A stretch of 64,000 nt of DNA from Sulfitobacter sp. M39 (GCF_021735935.1 NZ_WMDZ01000001.1:2997300-3061299), one strand, 5' to 3'. Positions 26,413-36,666 are shown, counted from the first letter of the stretch. Translations and numbers: made by a program. Notes: a model not told the origin generated them from the sequence alone.

Positions 26413-27012
26413 CTAGTTCGCTGTTACCGCCGGCGCAGAGGGGATTTCTGCGCGCTCGATGACCGCGTCCGCCGGGCGTTCGAACCAGCCTTCGGCCTTA
26501 TTTTGCTTGACCAAATAGGTCTCGATCGACTTTGCCGCATTCTGGCTGAGGTTCTTAAGCTGTTCTTCAGCAGTCTTGGTGTAGCCAGACCCGACGATAG
26601 GCCCCTGATCAAGGGATTCGAAAACGGTGATCTGGTGCGGCTCGTCCGTAAGCTTCTTACCCGCGGCGTCGTCCCAAACGGTAAGGTTCAGGATCATGAT
26701 CGACTTGGGCGCAAGCACAAGCGGAATACCCGGCGGGGCAAGAACGTAGCCTTCGACGCTGACGCCAAAGTGGTAATTGCGCGCGCCTTCATAGCGGTCA
26801 AAACGCTCGGCAATGGCGTCTTTGACAGCCGTCGTCAGCACCTCTTCGCTGACTTCGCGGCTGATCGGCAGTTTCTGTACCTTCGGCGCGACGACGATGT
26901 TGTGGTATAGATTAAAGTCACCCAAAGGCACCGCCGGCTTGTCGAGGTCGGATGCCCCGTTACACGCAGAAAGGACCACGATACTGATCAAAGCTGATAA
27001 AATTCGAACCAT
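26413..27012 (-). CDS. Putative lipoprotein of unknown function
   Basis: This 199-residue protein has a short signal peptide ending in a clear lipobox LSAC with Cys at 17, so it should be lipid-anchored in the periplasm. After it comes an alpha/beta domain with no family I recognise with confidence. A segment predicting a hydrophobic strand (about 92-112) precedes TVWDDAAGKKLTDEP, suggesting a single compact domain. It lies upstream of tuf copy 2 on the same strand and divergent from the P450 gene; neither neighbour suggests a role. Confidence 0.7.
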   Translation of the reverse strand: MVRILSALISIVVLSACNGASDLDKPAVPLGDFNLYHNIVVAPKVQKLPISREVSEEVLTTAVKDAIAERFDRYEGARNYHFGVSVEGYVLAPPGIPLVLAPKSIMILNLTVWDDAAGKKLTDEPHQITVFESLDQGPIVGSGYTKTAEEQLKNLSQNAAKSIETYLVKQNKAEGWFERPADAVIERAEIPSAPAVTAN

Positions 27013-27139
27013 TTCATGCCTCCTCGGCGCATTTATGCCCTTTGCGATACCCTAAGGCGGAATAGGGTGCAACGTTTGCTAAAGTGGCACGCACGGGGTG
27101 GCGTGCTACCCTATATCCGTCTGATGAAGGATAATTGCC

Positions 27140-28489
27140 ATGGATCGCCCCCTGCCCGCCCGCGTGGCCTTGGTTAACCAGCCCCTAGGCCTGTTTCGCA
27201 GCCTCGCGATGGCGCGACGCAATGTGCTTAGCATTATTCCTGAAATAGCTGTCAAACAGCCGATGGTCTCTGGCAAAATGGGCAAGCGCTGGCACATGGT
27301 TATGGACCCGACTGCCATCCGCGAGATGCTGTTGGATCGGGTCGACGACTACCCCAAATCCTTGGTGACAAAAAACCTTTTGCGCCCCGCGATCGGAGAA
27401 TCCCTGTTTATTGCGGAAGGTGCGCATTGGCGCTGGCAGCGCCGCGCGGTGGCACCGGCCTTTTCGCACCGCAATATGCTGAACCTGTCGCCCATCATGA
27501 CCGCAGCGGCGCAAAGATCCGCTGACCGGATCGCCGCCGCTGGCCCGCGGGCCATCAATATGCTGGACGAGATGGTCACAACGACATTCGACGTCATCTC
27601 GGATGTCACATTCTCGGGGGGCGACGGGTTTGACCGCGACGCCGTGCACCGCGCCATCGACGACTATATTGCAGAGGCTGGGAAGCTGAGCCTTTTCGAT
27701 ATTCTTGGCCTTCCAGACTGGCTTCCGCGCCCAGGACGGGCGATGTCGGGCCGTGCCTTGAAAGACATGAAACGCATTGCCGACGGCGCGATAGAGGCCC
27801 GAGCCGAACGGGAGCCCAGCGATACGCCGGACCTGCTGGATCTTCTGTTAGATGGCACCGACCCCAAGACCAAGCGTCAGATGAATACGGCCGAGCTACG
27901 GGACAATCTGTTAACCTTCATCGTGGCGGGGCATGAGACGACGGCCCTTACCCTGTCCTGGGCGCTCTATCTGATGGGCTTTGATCAGGCCGTGCAGCAA
28001 AAGGCCCGCGCCGAAGCACAAACCGTGTTGCAGGGGCGCGCGGCGACAGGTGCAGACGTCGAAAACCTACCATACATCCGCCAAATTATCGACGAAACCC
28101 TGCGCCTGTACCCGCCAGCGGGGGTGATTTCACGCACCGCGCAGAGAAACGACACCTTATGCGGCAGGGAAGTTCGGCCCGGCGATACTGTCATGGTGCC
28201 GATTTACGCGCTTGGCCGCCATCAGCAGCTCTGGGATCAGCCCGACGTTTTCGACCCCGACCGTTTCAAAGATCGCAAAGCGATCGACCGATACGCCTAC
28301 CTGCCCTTTGGCGATGGCCCGCGTATCTGCATCGGCGCGTCCTTTGCGCAGCAAGAGGCGGTGATCATCCTCGCGACCTTGCTTTCGCGGTTTCGTTTCA
28401 CACCTGTCGCCGGAAAAAGCCCTGAACCGGTTATGATCCTGACCCTACGCCCCGAAGGCGGAGTATGGTTAACCGCAACGCCTGCCTAG
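27140..28489 (+). CDS. Cytochrome P450
   Basis: This is a 449-residue soluble P450 with no N-terminal anchor. The I-helix oxygen-activation motif AGHETT is at 263-268, the K-helix ETLR at 319-322, the PDRF meander at 373-376, and the haem loop FGDGPRICIG at 390-399 with the thiolate Cys397. The sequence is closer to CYP4/CYP102-type (eukaryote-like) P450s than to CYP101. No ferredoxin or reductase gene adjoins it, so its electron donor is elsewhere. The substrate is unknown; a fatty acid or alkane would fit the type. Its stop overlaps that of the convergent protease gene. Confidence 0.93.
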   Translation: MDRPLPARVALVNQPLGLFRSLAMARRNVLSIIPEIAVKQPMVSGKMGKRWHMVMDPTAIREMLLDRVDDYPKSLVTKNLLRPAIGESLFIAEGAHWRWQRRAVAPAFSHRNMLNLSPIMTAAAQRSADRIAAAGPRAINMLDEMVTTTFDVISDVTFSGGDGFDRDAVHRAIDDYIAEAGKLSLFDILGLPDWLPRPGRAMSGRALKDMKRIADGAIEARAEREPSDTPDLLDLLLDGTDPKTKRQMNTAELRDNLLTFIVAGHETTALTLSWALYLMGFDQAVQQKARAEAQTVLQGRAATGADVENLPYIRQIIDETLRLYPPAGVISRTAQRNDTLCGREVRPGDTVMVPIYALGRHQQLWDQPDVFDPDRFKDRKAIDRYAYLPFGDGPRICIGASFAQQEAVIILATLLSRFRFTPVAGKSPEPVMILTLRPEGGVWLTATPA

Positions 28490-29580
28490 TCGCAAATCCG
28501 CCGCAGGTCGCCCCAGGCGTCCACGTCGACAATAGCTGAGTATTCAGACTGCGCGCGCGCCGCATTTTGCGCTGTGGCGATGCGGTCATCGAATGATGGA
28601 TGGCTCAGGAAATGGGCCATCAACGGGTTCGCGTCGCCTTGGGTCTGGCGCATGCGCTCGAACATGGCCCCCATCGCTTTCGGAGACACGCCCGCAGCCG
28701 CCAGAAGCTTATGCCCGAACGCGTCTGCCTCTGTTTCAGCCTGCTGGGTATAGTTCGCGCTGATCAAACGCTCTGCCAGAAACAACACCACGGCACCGCC
28801 TGCGAAGTCACCGAACAAAAGCCCCAACACGCCAATCGATCCGGCGGACCGCAACGCATGGCGTGTCGGGTCACGACTGACAACATGACCAATTTCATGC
28901 GCCAGCACAGCGGCGACCTCATCCGGGGACTGGGCTTGCTGGATCAGCCCGTCGAACAGCACGACAATCCCGCCGGGCAGCGCAAAAGCGTTCACCATCG
29001 GGTGGTCCAGCACCAGAACATTCAAATCCTGCACCGCCCCCTCGCCCGCGTTAAGCGCGGTGATCATGCTGGTGAGCGCCGCTTCGCCCGCCGAGGCGTC
29101 GCAAATGGCGAGGGGCTGCATGCCGGTTTCGTCCAAGGCCCTGCGAATTTGACCCAATGTCGCCTTACCCAAGGCCGCCTCTCCCGCTGGTGGGATGAAA
29201 TTCGCCAAGCGGTCCGCCAGAAATGGCACCAGCACTGTAATCTGAAGCACAACGGCCGCGACGGCTGCGATTGCCCAAGCGAACAAGCGGCCCCGCCCTC
29301 GGGCCGGCGCAGGACGCCGAGCGGCAGGAAGATGTCGTAGCAGCGTCTCATCCGCAACGATAAGCCGCGCCAGCGGATCGGTAACCGAGCGCAGGGTATA
29401 GTCTTTCCCACGCGACTGATCGGGCACCAACCGAATATTGCCAAGCCGCCAGAAGATAATATCTTCGCTATCCAGTCCAATCTGCAGATTATCGTTCGCA
29501 ATATGCAGGCTGACATCTTCGGCGACCGGACAATCACCATCAAAATATGCCGCCCCCATGCCGTTAAACCCGACGCTCAT
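28486..29580 (-). CDS. M48 family metalloprotease with cytoplasmic N-terminal domain
   Basis: This 364-residue protein carries HEIGH at 228-232 and a downstream EAEAD-like ligand (ETEAD, about 282-286), the zinc site of the M48 peptidases (HtpX/BepA/Oma1). Residues 1-97 form a soluble domain rich in short strands. A membrane helix at about 100-122 follows, and then the protease domain, with a further hydrophobic stretch at 247-268. It overlaps the DUF898 gene by 4 bases, so the two are cotranslated. A membrane quality-control role is inferred from the family. Confidence 0.85.
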   Translation of the reverse strand: MSVGFNGMGAAYFDGDCPVAEDVSLHIANDNLQIGLDSEDIIFWRLGNIRLVPDQSRGKDYTLRSVTDPLARLIVADETLLRHLPAARRPAPARGRGRLFAWAIAAVAAVVLQITVLVPFLADRLANFIPPAGEAALGKATLGQIRRALDETGMQPLAICDASAGEAALTSMITALNAGEGAVQDLNVLVLDHPMVNAFALPGGIVVLFDGLIQQAQSPDEVAAVLAHEIGHVVSRDPTRHALRSAGSIGVLGLLFGDFAGGAVVLFLAERLISANYTQQAETEADAFGHKLLAAAGVSPKAMGAMFERMRQTQGDANPLMAHFLSHPSFDDRIATAQNAARAQSEYSAIVDVDAWGDLRRICD

Positions 29581-30881
29581 ATCGCCGCTCCCAGGTCCAA
29601 CGCCTCTGCAAACCCTTCGGCTTCGGCGAAGTCATCCCGCCCCGACTGGCTGATGCTTTGCAAACCGTCATACCGCGGAAGCGCACAGGTTTTGGCCATG
29701 TGACGCATTAACGGAAAGGTGACGAATGTGTTGTAGCAAACGTTCCACATCAAAAAGACCGAGAGGTAAAAGCCCGCCAACACCACGATCGCCAAAGCCC
29801 GAGGAATCGGAAGCGTTTCAATGTCGATCCCCAAATCAAACCCCATAAAGGCGCTTGGTCCAATGACGACAAATGCCCCTAACACTAGCAAAATCACCCC
29901 CAGAACGAGGACGGAATATGCGATAAAGCTACCGAAAACGTAGATGAACGCGATACGCGGTGCGCTTAGCCTCGACGTTATGGCGATACCATTCGCTGTC
30001 TTGTGGTTTGCCATTATTCTTTTCGAAACAAAGCGATAGTGCACTGCACCGTAGACCATGCCTAGCAGGCTCACGGGGAAAAGGAGCAACCACCAAGCGC
30101 CTTGCATAGAAAATGCTGCGCCCTGCCCGTCAGCCAGCGTTTCGAGCATCTGCGAGGCGAAGCCCGACGTATCGAAAGTCTGGGACGCGGCAGATATGTA
30201 CGCGTAGGCCACGCTACCAAGAAGTAGCAACGTGAACAAACAGAACGGAATCGCGGCACGATAGAGCATGCCCCAACGCCCCCCTTGATGCAGCTGTGCC
30301 GATCCGAAAAAGGTGCGGTCGGTCGTGTATTTTTCAAGGTAGAAGGTCATACGCGGCCAAAGCAGCCCTAGCGAGAAAACGGTGACCAGCCAATGCAGCA
30401 TAGCGCGCCAGACATATCCCCACGCACCCTTATCAAGGCCAAATCGCACCCCGCGCCATCGCGTGCGCCCCAAGACATACCGTCGTGCACGATATCGGGC
30501 ATAAAACCACAGGGGTACAACCCCGAACCCCGCTGCGAAGTACCCTAAGGTCGCGCTTGAGAACACCGAGAAGCTGACGAACATCAGAATCAGATTAACG
30601 ATCCCGATGTAGAAGGTGAGGATCACAACGGCGATAAAGAATCCCAACAGCTTCTCAATCGGATCGCCGACGTATTCCATCGGATGCCCGCCCGGCCGAA
30701 TTGCGGACCAATACCATCGCCGCAAACGGGTCTTCATCCAGAACCGATAGACCCCCAGCGTCATAATCGTGAGAAGGCCGGTTTTGAACGCCAACCAAAA
30801 GAGCGCGCCGCGCCCCCCGACGAATTGAACCGACATCGCAGGTGCCGAACCGCTGGGGTATGATAGCTCGGCGTCACTCAC
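29577..30881 (-). CDS. DUF898 (YjgN-like) multi-pass membrane protein
   Basis: This 434-residue protein has about eight to ten membrane segments. Two related blocks are visible: RGALFWLAFKTGLLTIMTLG with YRFWMKTRLRRWYW near the N-terminus, and QLHQGGRWGMLYRAAIPF in the middle. This repeat is typical of DUF898, the E. coli YjgN family of unknown function. Its direct fusion in an operon with the M48 protease (ATGA overlap) points to a joint role in the inner membrane. It lies 11 bases after parC, so it may be cotranscribed with it. Confidence 0.8.
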   Translation of the reverse strand: MSDAELSYPSGSAPAMSVQFVGGRGALFWLAFKTGLLTIMTLGVYRFWMKTRLRRWYWSAIRPGGHPMEYVGDPIEKLLGFFIAVVILTFYIGIVNLILMFVSFSVFSSATLGYFAAGFGVVPLWFYARYRARRYVLGRTRWRGVRFGLDKGAWGYVWRAMLHWLVTVFSLGLLWPRMTFYLEKYTTDRTFFGSAQLHQGGRWGMLYRAAIPFCLFTLLLLGSVAYAYISAASQTFDTSGFASQMLETLADGQGAAFSMQGAWWLLLFPVSLLGMVYGAVHYRFVSKRIMANHKTANGIAITSRLSAPRIAFIYVFGSFIAYSVLVLGVILLVLGAFVVIGPSAFMGFDLGIDIETLPIPRALAIVVLAGFYLSVFLMWNVCYNTFVTFPLMRHMAKTCALPRYDGLQSISQSGRDDFAEAEGFAEALDLGAAI

Positions 30882-30892
30882 GTCGTTTGCGA

Positions 30893-33226
30893 TTAACTAA
30901 AACGGTTATCACGCGGGAATCCACGCGGTGCCATGCGCCCCGCTGTCGCGCGTTTGCCAGTCCATTCGGTCAGGTCAGCTTCGGTGCGTGTCCGTCCCGC
31001 AGGATCCTGCCAGCTTAGCCCGTTTTCTCGGTTAAACGTGATCGCATCAGACATGCCTCCGTCTTTGTACTTTTGAAGGCGCACACCTTTGCCGCGTCCC
31101 ATTTCGGGAAGTTCGTCCAAGCCAAACACCAAGACTTTGCGATTTTCGCCCACAACGGCAACGGCATTCGCATCGCCGGTTAACGGCGCGCAGATCATTG
31201 CTTTCGCGTCACCGCGCACGTTCAGGACCTGTTTACCGCTGCGTGTCTGCGCCAGAACATCGTCCTCTGGCACGATAAATCCATCCCCGGCTGAGGAAGC
31301 CACCAATAGCCTGCGCCCCGCCTTGTGGATCAAAATATCGACAATTTGAACTTCGTTGGGCAAATCCACCATCAACCGCAATGGCTCCCCCATGCCGCGC
31401 CCGCCGGGCAAGGTCGATGCAGACACCGTGTAAAAGCGCCCGTTCGACCCGAAGACCAGCAGCCTGTCTGTTGTCTCTGCATGGAAAATAAAGCGGGGGC
31501 CGTCACCATCCTTGAACTTCAGCTCGCGGTTCAAATCGATATGCCCCGTCATCGCACGAATCCAGCCCATCTGCGAACAGACAACTGTAATCGGTTCGCG
31601 GTCGATCATCGCCTCCAGAGGGACTTCCTCGATCACGCCGGCTTCGGAAAAGCTCGTTCTACGACGACCGATGTTCTTACCGTCCAGCGACCAGTCCTTG
31701 CCGAACTGCTTTTTCGTCTCGCGCAGCTGGTCGATGATCGTATCCCATTGGGTTCCTTCGTTTTCCAACAGATCTTCAAGACCCGATCGCTCCTCCATCA
31801 AGGCGGATTGCTCGCGCAGCAACTCGATTTCTTCCAGGCGGCGCAACGACCGCAGCCGCATATTCAAAATCGCGTCCGCTTGAACTTCGGATAGGGAGTT
31901 TTCTGCGGAGGGCGCTGGCGGTACATAGTTCGCCTCGTCCATTGCGCGCACGTGATCCTTGCCCCAATCCTCGGCCATCAAAGCTGATTTCGGGTCCTCG
32001 TCATAGCGAATGATATCAATCACACGATCGAGGTTAAGAAACGCGACGATAAAACCTTCCAAGACCTCTAGGCGGTGGTCGATTTTCTCCATCCGGTGGG
32101 TCGAGCGCCGCTGAAGCACCTCGCGCCGGTGATCAAGAAACGCGCGCAGCACTTCCTTCATCGAGCATACTTTTGGTGTCACCCCGTCGATCAAGACGTT
32201 CATGTTCAACGAGAACCGCACCTCAAGATCAGAGCTGCGATACAGCATCCCCATCAGGACCTCGGGATCAACGTTCTTGGAACGCGGCTCGATAATCAGG
32301 CGAATATCGTCGGCCGATTCGTCGCGTACATCGCCCAGAATTGGAATCTTCTTGGTCTGGATAAGCTCTGCGATCTTTTCGATCAGCTTGGATTTCTGCA
32401 CCTGATAGGGAATTTCAGTGATGACAATTTGCCAAGCACCGCGCCCCAGATCCTCGGTTTCCCACCGACAGCGCAAACGGAAACCGCCCTTACCCGTACG
32501 ATAGGCATTCGCAATGTTTTCAGGCGGTTCAACGATAATACCGCCGGTCGGAAAATCGGGACCGGGAACGTATTTGAGCAAGGTATCATCGCGGGCATCG
32601 GGCGTTTTGATCAGGTGAATACAGGCGTCCACCAGTTCCGAGATGTTGTGCGGCGGGATGTTGGTGGCCATGCCGACAGCGATACCCGACGACCCGTTTG
32701 CCAGAAGGTTGGGGAACTGCGCCGGCAGAACGGCAGGCTCGGTCAGTGTACCGTCGTAATTCTCTCTAAAATCGACAGCATTTTCGTTGAGGCCTTCAAG
32801 CATGGCCTCGGCCACGGCGGTCATGCGCGCTTCGGTATATCGGCTTGCAGCGGGGTTATCCCCGTCGATGTTGCCAAAGTTACCCTGCCCGTCAACCAAC
32901 GGATAACGCACGTTAAAATCTTGCGCGAGACGCGCCATCGCATCGTAAATCGCAGCGTCGCCGTGCGGGTGATAGTTCCCCATCACGTCGCCAGAAATTT
33001 TCGCAGACTTCCGGAATCCCCCGGTGCTATTAAGCCTCAGTTCACGCATCGCGAATAGAATCCGTCGGTGAACGGGCTTTAACCCGTCGCGCGCATCTGG
33101 CAGCGCGCGGTGCATAATTGTAGACAGCGCATAGGTCAGATACCGGTCGCCCAAGGCACGGCGCAAAGGCTCTGACGAATTGCGAGAATCTGGATCGGCG
33201 GGGGTGGTTACATCTGACATCTTCAT
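30893..33226 (-). CDS. parC: DNA topoisomerase IV subunit A
   Basis: This 777-residue type IIA topoisomerase subunit breaks and rejoins DNA during chromosome decatenation. The catalytic tyrosine is Y130 in [11 protein letters not shown], and the helix carrying the quinolone-resistance region ([17 protein letters not shown]) has the wild-type pattern. The protein is shorter than GyrA and lacks a recognisable GyrA box in the C-terminal beta-pinwheel, so ParC is preferred. The start could also be the ATG at 33220; neither has a strong ribosome-binding site. Confidence 0.93.
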   Translation of the reverse strand: MKMSDVTTPADPDSRNSSEPLRRALGDRYLTYALSTIMHRALPDARDGLKPVHRRILFAMRELRLNSTGGFRKSAKISGDVMGNYHPHGDAAIYDAMARLAQDFNVRYPLVDGQGNFGNIDGDNPAASRYTEARMTAVAEAMLEGLNENAVDFRENYDGTLTEPAVLPAQFPNLLANGSSGIAVGMATNIPPHNISELVDACIHLIKTPDARDDTLLKYVPGPDFPTGGIIVEPPENIANAYRTGKGGFRLRCRWETEDLGRGAWQIVITEIPYQVQKSKLIEKIAELIQTKKIPILGDVRDESADDIRLIIEPRSKNVDPEVLMGMLYRSSDLEVRFSLNMNVLIDGVTPKVCSMKEVLRAFLDHRREVLQRRSTHRMEKIDHRLEVLEGFIVAFLNLDRVIDIIRYDEDPKSALMAEDWGKDHVRAMDEANYVPPAPSAENSLSEVQADAILNMRLRSLRRLEEIELLREQSALMEERSGLEDLLENEGTQWDTIIDQLRETKKQFGKDWSLDGKNIGRRRTSFSEAGVIEEVPLEAMIDREPITVVCSQMGWIRAMTGHIDLNRELKFKDGDGPRFIFHAETTDRLLVFGSNGRFYTVSASTLPGGRGMGEPLRLMVDLPNEVQIVDILIHKAGRRLLVASSAGDGFIVPEDDVLAQTRSGKQVLNVRGDAKAMICAPLTGDANAVAVVGENRKVLVFGLDELPEMGRGKGVRLQKYKDGGMSDAITFNRENGLSWQDPAGRTRTEADLTEWTGKRATAGRMAPRGFPRDNRFS

Positions 33227-33347
33227 TGTTTAGCCAAGGCCGCGAGACGCGGCAAGCGACTGTTTGGCGCGCAATGCCCCAGCACGGCGTGCGGTGTCTC
33301 TGTCATGCAACTTTGCAAACATATTGGAACGATTAGGCAGCATTTTA

Positions 33348-33356
33348 TGTTATACT
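33348..33356 (+). promoter_or_regulatory. Extended -10 promoter of the SH3 protein gene
   Basis: TG-T-TATACT forms an extended -10 element with no good -35. It is followed by a leader hairpin at about 33366-33400 made of CAGCC/GGCTG and AGACC/GGTCT arms. Confidence 0.45.
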
Positions 33357-33421
33357 TGATAATACAGCCTTGGGGAGACCTGCTGCGGGTCTAGGCTGTC
33401 TGCTATTTCGAGGAATGTGTG

Positions 33422-34078
33422 ATGAAGCGGTTTATTTTGTTGACCTTCGGGTTTCTTGGTTGGGCATTCTACGAGATGAGCGGCGGGGCCGATTTCCAAC
33501 CCGCGAGCGCTCAGATGGCTGCGAATGCAGACCAAATGCCCGCGCAAGAGAATGAAATCACTGCCAAAACCCCAAGCAACGACACTGTCAAGACTGCAGA
33601 GGTCATCCCGGCGGTCGCGACGGCTCCGGTTGATACGACCCCGCCAGGTTTTGAAAGTACCGCGCAAGCTGATGATGCCGAGCGCGTTTCTGTCACCCTT
33701 ACCACCGCATTGAATGGCGCGGACACCGGTGCCGCGACAGACGTATCGTATGTGCCTGTTGCCCAGAATATCGCGGTGAACGGGGCGGACACTCCCGCAA
33801 TTATTCCCAGTCTGATTGTTCCGAACGACAGCGGTGCCGCGATTGTAGACGCCAGTGCTGAAACCAACCTGAGCAGCGAAGCGGACATTCGGTCTGTATC
33901 CGGTAACCGTGTGAATGTTCGTGGTGGGCCCGGCACCGAATTTCAGGTCGTGACCAAGCTAGGGCGCGGCGATTCGGTCGAGATCATCCAAGATAACGGC
34001 GATGGATGGGTGAAGATGCGCCCCGTGGACGGCGGGCCAGAAGGCTGGATGGCCGATTTTCTGTTGTCGAACGGGTAA
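33422..34078 (+). CDS. Exported protein with C-terminal bacterial SH3 domain
   Basis: This 218-residue protein begins with a hydrophobic signal or anchor (about 3-18), followed by a long Ala/Thr/Pro-rich linker of low complexity. Residues 155-216 form an SH3b domain (GNRVNVRGGPGTEFQVV, then GDGWVKM and EGWMADFLL). Such domains bind peptidoglycan or peptides, so a cell-envelope role is likely. I chose the ATG at 33422 because AGGA is then 7 bases upstream; a GTG one codon earlier is too close. It is divergent from parC. Confidence 0.8.
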   Translation: MKRFILLTFGFLGWAFYEMSGGADFQPASAQMAANADQMPAQENEITAKTPSNDTVKTAEVIPAVATAPVDTTPPGFESTAQADDAERVSVTLTTALNGADTGAATDVSYVPVAQNIAVNGADTPAIIPSLIVPNDSGAAIVDASAETNLSSEADIRSVSGNRVNVRGGPGTEFQVVTKLGRGDSVEIIQDNGDGWVKMRPVDGGPEGWMADFLLSNG

Positions 34079-34096
34079 ACTATTCAACAACTGTTC

Positions 34097-34924
34097 ATGC
34101 AAAAACGTTCAATTTTAATTACCGGCTGCTCCTCTGGGATCGGCTACGCCGCTGCGCATGCCTTGCGCGAACGCGGCTGGAAGGTTTATGCCTCGTGCCG
34201 CCAAACACACGATTGCGAAAAGCTAGCCGCCGAAGGATTCGATGCGCCCCACCTCGACTATACCGATGCCACCAGCATCGCCGCTGCGGTAGATCATGTA
34301 CTTGAGCAAACCGGTGGCACGCTAGATGCCCTGTATAATAACGGTGCCCATGCGACACCCGGTGCCGTCGAAGACCTTCCCACAGATGCGCTGCGCGAGA
34401 TATTCGAAAGCAATTTTTTCGGCTGGCACGAGCTTACGCGCAAGATCATCCCTGTGATGCGGGCACAGGGTCACGGGCGCATTATCCAATGTTCGTCCGT
34501 CCTGGGTCTTGTCACAATGCCGTGGCGTGGCGCTTACAATTCTACGAAATTCGCGCTGGAAGGCTTAACGGACACGCTGCGCATTGAACTGCGCGACACC
34601 CCCATCCACGTGACCCTGATCGAGCCCGGGCCCATTACATCCAACATCCGCGCGAACTCTATCCCGCACTTCGAGCGCTGGATCGATTGGAAAAGCTCTG
34701 CACGAAAGGCACAATACGAAAGCGCGTTGTTAGACAGGCTATACACTGCGCGAGGCCCCGACAGGTTCGAGCTTCCACCTCAAGCAGTCGTTGACAAGCT
34801 TATCCATGCGCTGGAGGCCGACCGCCCACGGCCGCGGTATTATGTCACGACGCCGACGCGTATCTCGGGCATTTTAAAGCGTATTTTACCCACACGCGCC
34901 CTGGACTGGGTACTCTCTCGTTAA
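34097..34924 (+). CDS. Short-chain dehydrogenase/reductase
   Basis: This is a 275-residue classical SDR. The nucleotide-binding TGCSSGIG is at 9-16, NNGAH stands for the NNAG motif, Ser is in the QCSSVLG strand, and the catalytic YNSTK follows. Cys-Arg after the second strand (YASCRQ) suggests NADP preference. The substrate is unknown; the family includes retinol-like and steroid-like dehydrogenases. It begins 18 bases after the SH3 gene, so both may be on one transcript. Confidence 0.88.
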   Translation: MQKRSILITGCSSGIGYAAAHALRERGWKVYASCRQTHDCEKLAAEGFDAPHLDYTDATSIAAAVDHVLEQTGGTLDALYNNGAHATPGAVEDLPTDALREIFESNFFGWHELTRKIIPVMRAQGHGRIIQCSSVLGLVTMPWRGAYNSTKFALEGLTDTLRIELRDTPIHVTLIEPGPITSNIRANSIPHFERWIDWKSSARKAQYESALLDRLYTARGPDRFELPPQAVVDKLIHALEADRPRPRYYVTTPTRISGILKRILPTRALDWVLSR

Positions 34925-34982
34925 ATTCGGGTTGCGCTACGGCATGACCCCGCTACATCTTTCAGCAACACAAAGGATGCTT

Positions 34983-35189
34983 ATGTTTGCTGATCCGTTA
35001 TATATCCTGACCGTCGTTGCCGTGATTGCGGTGGTTATCGTATTGATTTTTGGGCTTGGGGGCTTCGCGGGTGGCGGAGAATTCAATAAGCGCAATTCAA
35101 ATAAACTTATGCGTATGCGCATCATTGCACAGTTCATCGCGGTCGTTCTCATCGTCATATATGTGTACCTGCGAAAGGACGCCGGCTGA
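34983..35189 (+). CDS. Twin-transmembrane protein, HIG1-like
   Basis: This is a 68-residue protein with two membrane helices (about 6-26 and 47-62) joined by a short basic loop with KRNSNKLMRMRI. This matches the small hypoxia-induced-gene-like (HIG_1_N) twin-TM proteins of Rhodobacterales. The ATG at 34983 is chosen because AAAGGA lies 5-6 bases before it. Its stop overlaps the adenosyltransferase start by one base (TGATG). The function is unknown; a role near the respiratory chain is inferred from mitochondrial relatives. Confidence 0.7.
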   Translation: MFADPLYILTVVAVIAVVIVLIFGLGGFAGGGEFNKRNSNKLMRMRIIAQFIAVVLIVIYVYLRKDAG

Positions 35190-35761
35190 TGGTTGTTCTT
35201 AATAAAATCTACACCCGCACCGGCGACAAAGGCGAAACCGCGTTGGGGAACGGGGACCGAGTGGCCAAACACGACCTGCGGGTCGAGGCATATGGCACGT
35301 CTGACGAATTAAATTGTTTTGTTGGTGTCGCGCGGCTTGAGGCGAAAGGCGAAACCGACGCCGCGCTGTCGCGCATCCAGAACGACCTGTTCGACCTGGG
35401 CGCTGATCTGTGCCGCCCCGATATGGAAGCGGATGCAGACGCCGAATACCCGCCTCTCCGCCTCGCGGCTGAACAAGTCGACAGACTTGAGCGCGAGATC
35501 GACGTGATGAACGCAGAACTGTCGCCGCTGCGAAGCTTTATTCTGCCAGGCGGCACCGCACTTGCCGCGCATTTGCACGTGTGCCGAACAGTTGCCCGCC
35601 GCGCCGAACGGCTCGCGGTGCACTTGGCAGACAGAGATTCTATTAATCCCGCCACCGTCAAATATCTGAACCGGCTAAGCGATTGGTTTTTCGTCGCGGC
35701 TAGGGCTTCAAATAACGGCGGTAAGGACGATGTATTATGGGTGCCCGGGGCAAATCGTTAA
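35189..35761 (+). CDS. Cob(I)yrinic acid a,c-diamide adenosyltransferase, PduO type
   Basis: This 190-residue enzyme transfers adenosyl from ATP to cob(I)alamin. The ATP-binding N-terminal motif (IYTRTGDKGETALG) and the conserved EAYGTSDELN and CRTVARRAER helices identify the PduO/CobO2 type. Adenosylcobalamin serves methylmalonyl-CoA and ethylmalonyl-CoA mutases, which fits the mcd gene further along the window. It is coupled to the twin-TM gene upstream. Confidence 0.92.
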   Translation: MVVLNKIYTRTGDKGETALGNGDRVAKHDLRVEAYGTSDELNCFVGVARLEAKGETDAALSRIQNDLFDLGADLCRPDMEADADAEYPPLRLAAEQVDRLEREIDVMNAELSPLRSFILPGGTALAAHLHVCRTVARRAERLAVHLADRDSINPATVKYLNRLSDWFFVAARASNNGGKDDVLWVPGANR

Positions 35762-35907
35762 GGCCGTCAGTCAGAAACGCCGCGTCGAAAGACAATAAAT
35801 TACTATTTTTGACTGTTTTGCATTCGATTGCTTCGTTACACCGACGAAGAGTTCACATGATCGGGGCCGAACCGGCCCCGATCGTCAACTGAGGAGAGAG
35901 AACGCTC

Positions 35908-36666
35908 ATGAAGGTACTGGTACCTGTAAAGCGCGTGATCGACTACAACGTGAAAGTACGCGTCAAAGCGGACGGCACGGGTGTTGATCTTGCCAACGTA
36001 AAGATGTCGATGAACCCGTTTGACGAGATTTCCGTCGAACAAGCGATCCGCATGAAAGAGGCCGGCCAGGTCGAAGAAGTTGTGGTCGTCTCTATCGGCG
36101 TAAAGCAGGCGCAGGAAACACTGCGCACAGCGCTGGCAATGGGCGCGGACCGCGCGATTCTGATCGTGGCAGCCGACGATGTGCACAACGATATCGAGCC
36201 TTTGACCGTTGCCAAAATCCTGAAAGGCGTCGTCGATGAAGAGAAGCCCGACCTTATTCTTTGCGGCAAGCAGGCGATCGACAACGACATGAACGCCACT
36301 GGCCAAATGCTGTCTGCTCTGCTGGGTTGGTCGCAAGCGACCTTCGCCTCCAAAGTCGACATCGATGGCGACAGCGCTGTTGTTACACGTGAAGTAGACG
36401 GCGGTTTGCAGACTATTAAGGTTTCCATGCCTACAGTCGTGACTGTGGATCTGCGCCTGAACGAACCACGCTATGCGTCGCTGCCCAACATCATGAAGGC
36501 TAAGAAAAAGCCTTTGGATGAAAAGACACCTGCCGATTATGGCGTCGAGGTTTCCAACCGTTTGGAAATCATCAAGACGGCTGAGCCAGCGGAACGAGCT
36601 GCAGGCATCAAGGTCGATTCGGTCGATGAACTGGTTGCAAAACTTAAAGAAGCGGGGGCTGTGTAA
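35908..36666 (+). CDS. etfB: Electron transfer flavoprotein subunit beta
   Basis: This is a 252-residue EtfB, partner of EtfA, starting [17 protein letters not shown]. It binds AMP and takes part in transferring electrons from acyl-CoA dehydrogenases to ETF-ubiquinone oxidoreductase. The conserved [13 protein letters not shown] and [14 protein letters not shown] segments are present. It overlaps etfA by one base (TAATG). A TTGACT at 35809-35814 might be its -35, but the -10 is poor. Confidence 0.95.
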   Translation: MKVLVPVKRVIDYNVKVRVKADGTGVDLANVKMSMNPFDEISVEQAIRMKEAGQVEEVVVVSIGVKQAQETLRTALAMGADRAILIVAADDVHNDIEPLTVAKILKGVVDEEKPDLILCGKQAIDNDMNATGQMLSALLGWSQATFASKVDIDGDSAVVTREVDGGLQTIKVSMPTVVTVDLRLNEPRYASLPNIMKAKKKPLDEKTPADYGVEVSNRLEIIKTAEPAERAAGIKVDSVDELVAKLKEAGAV

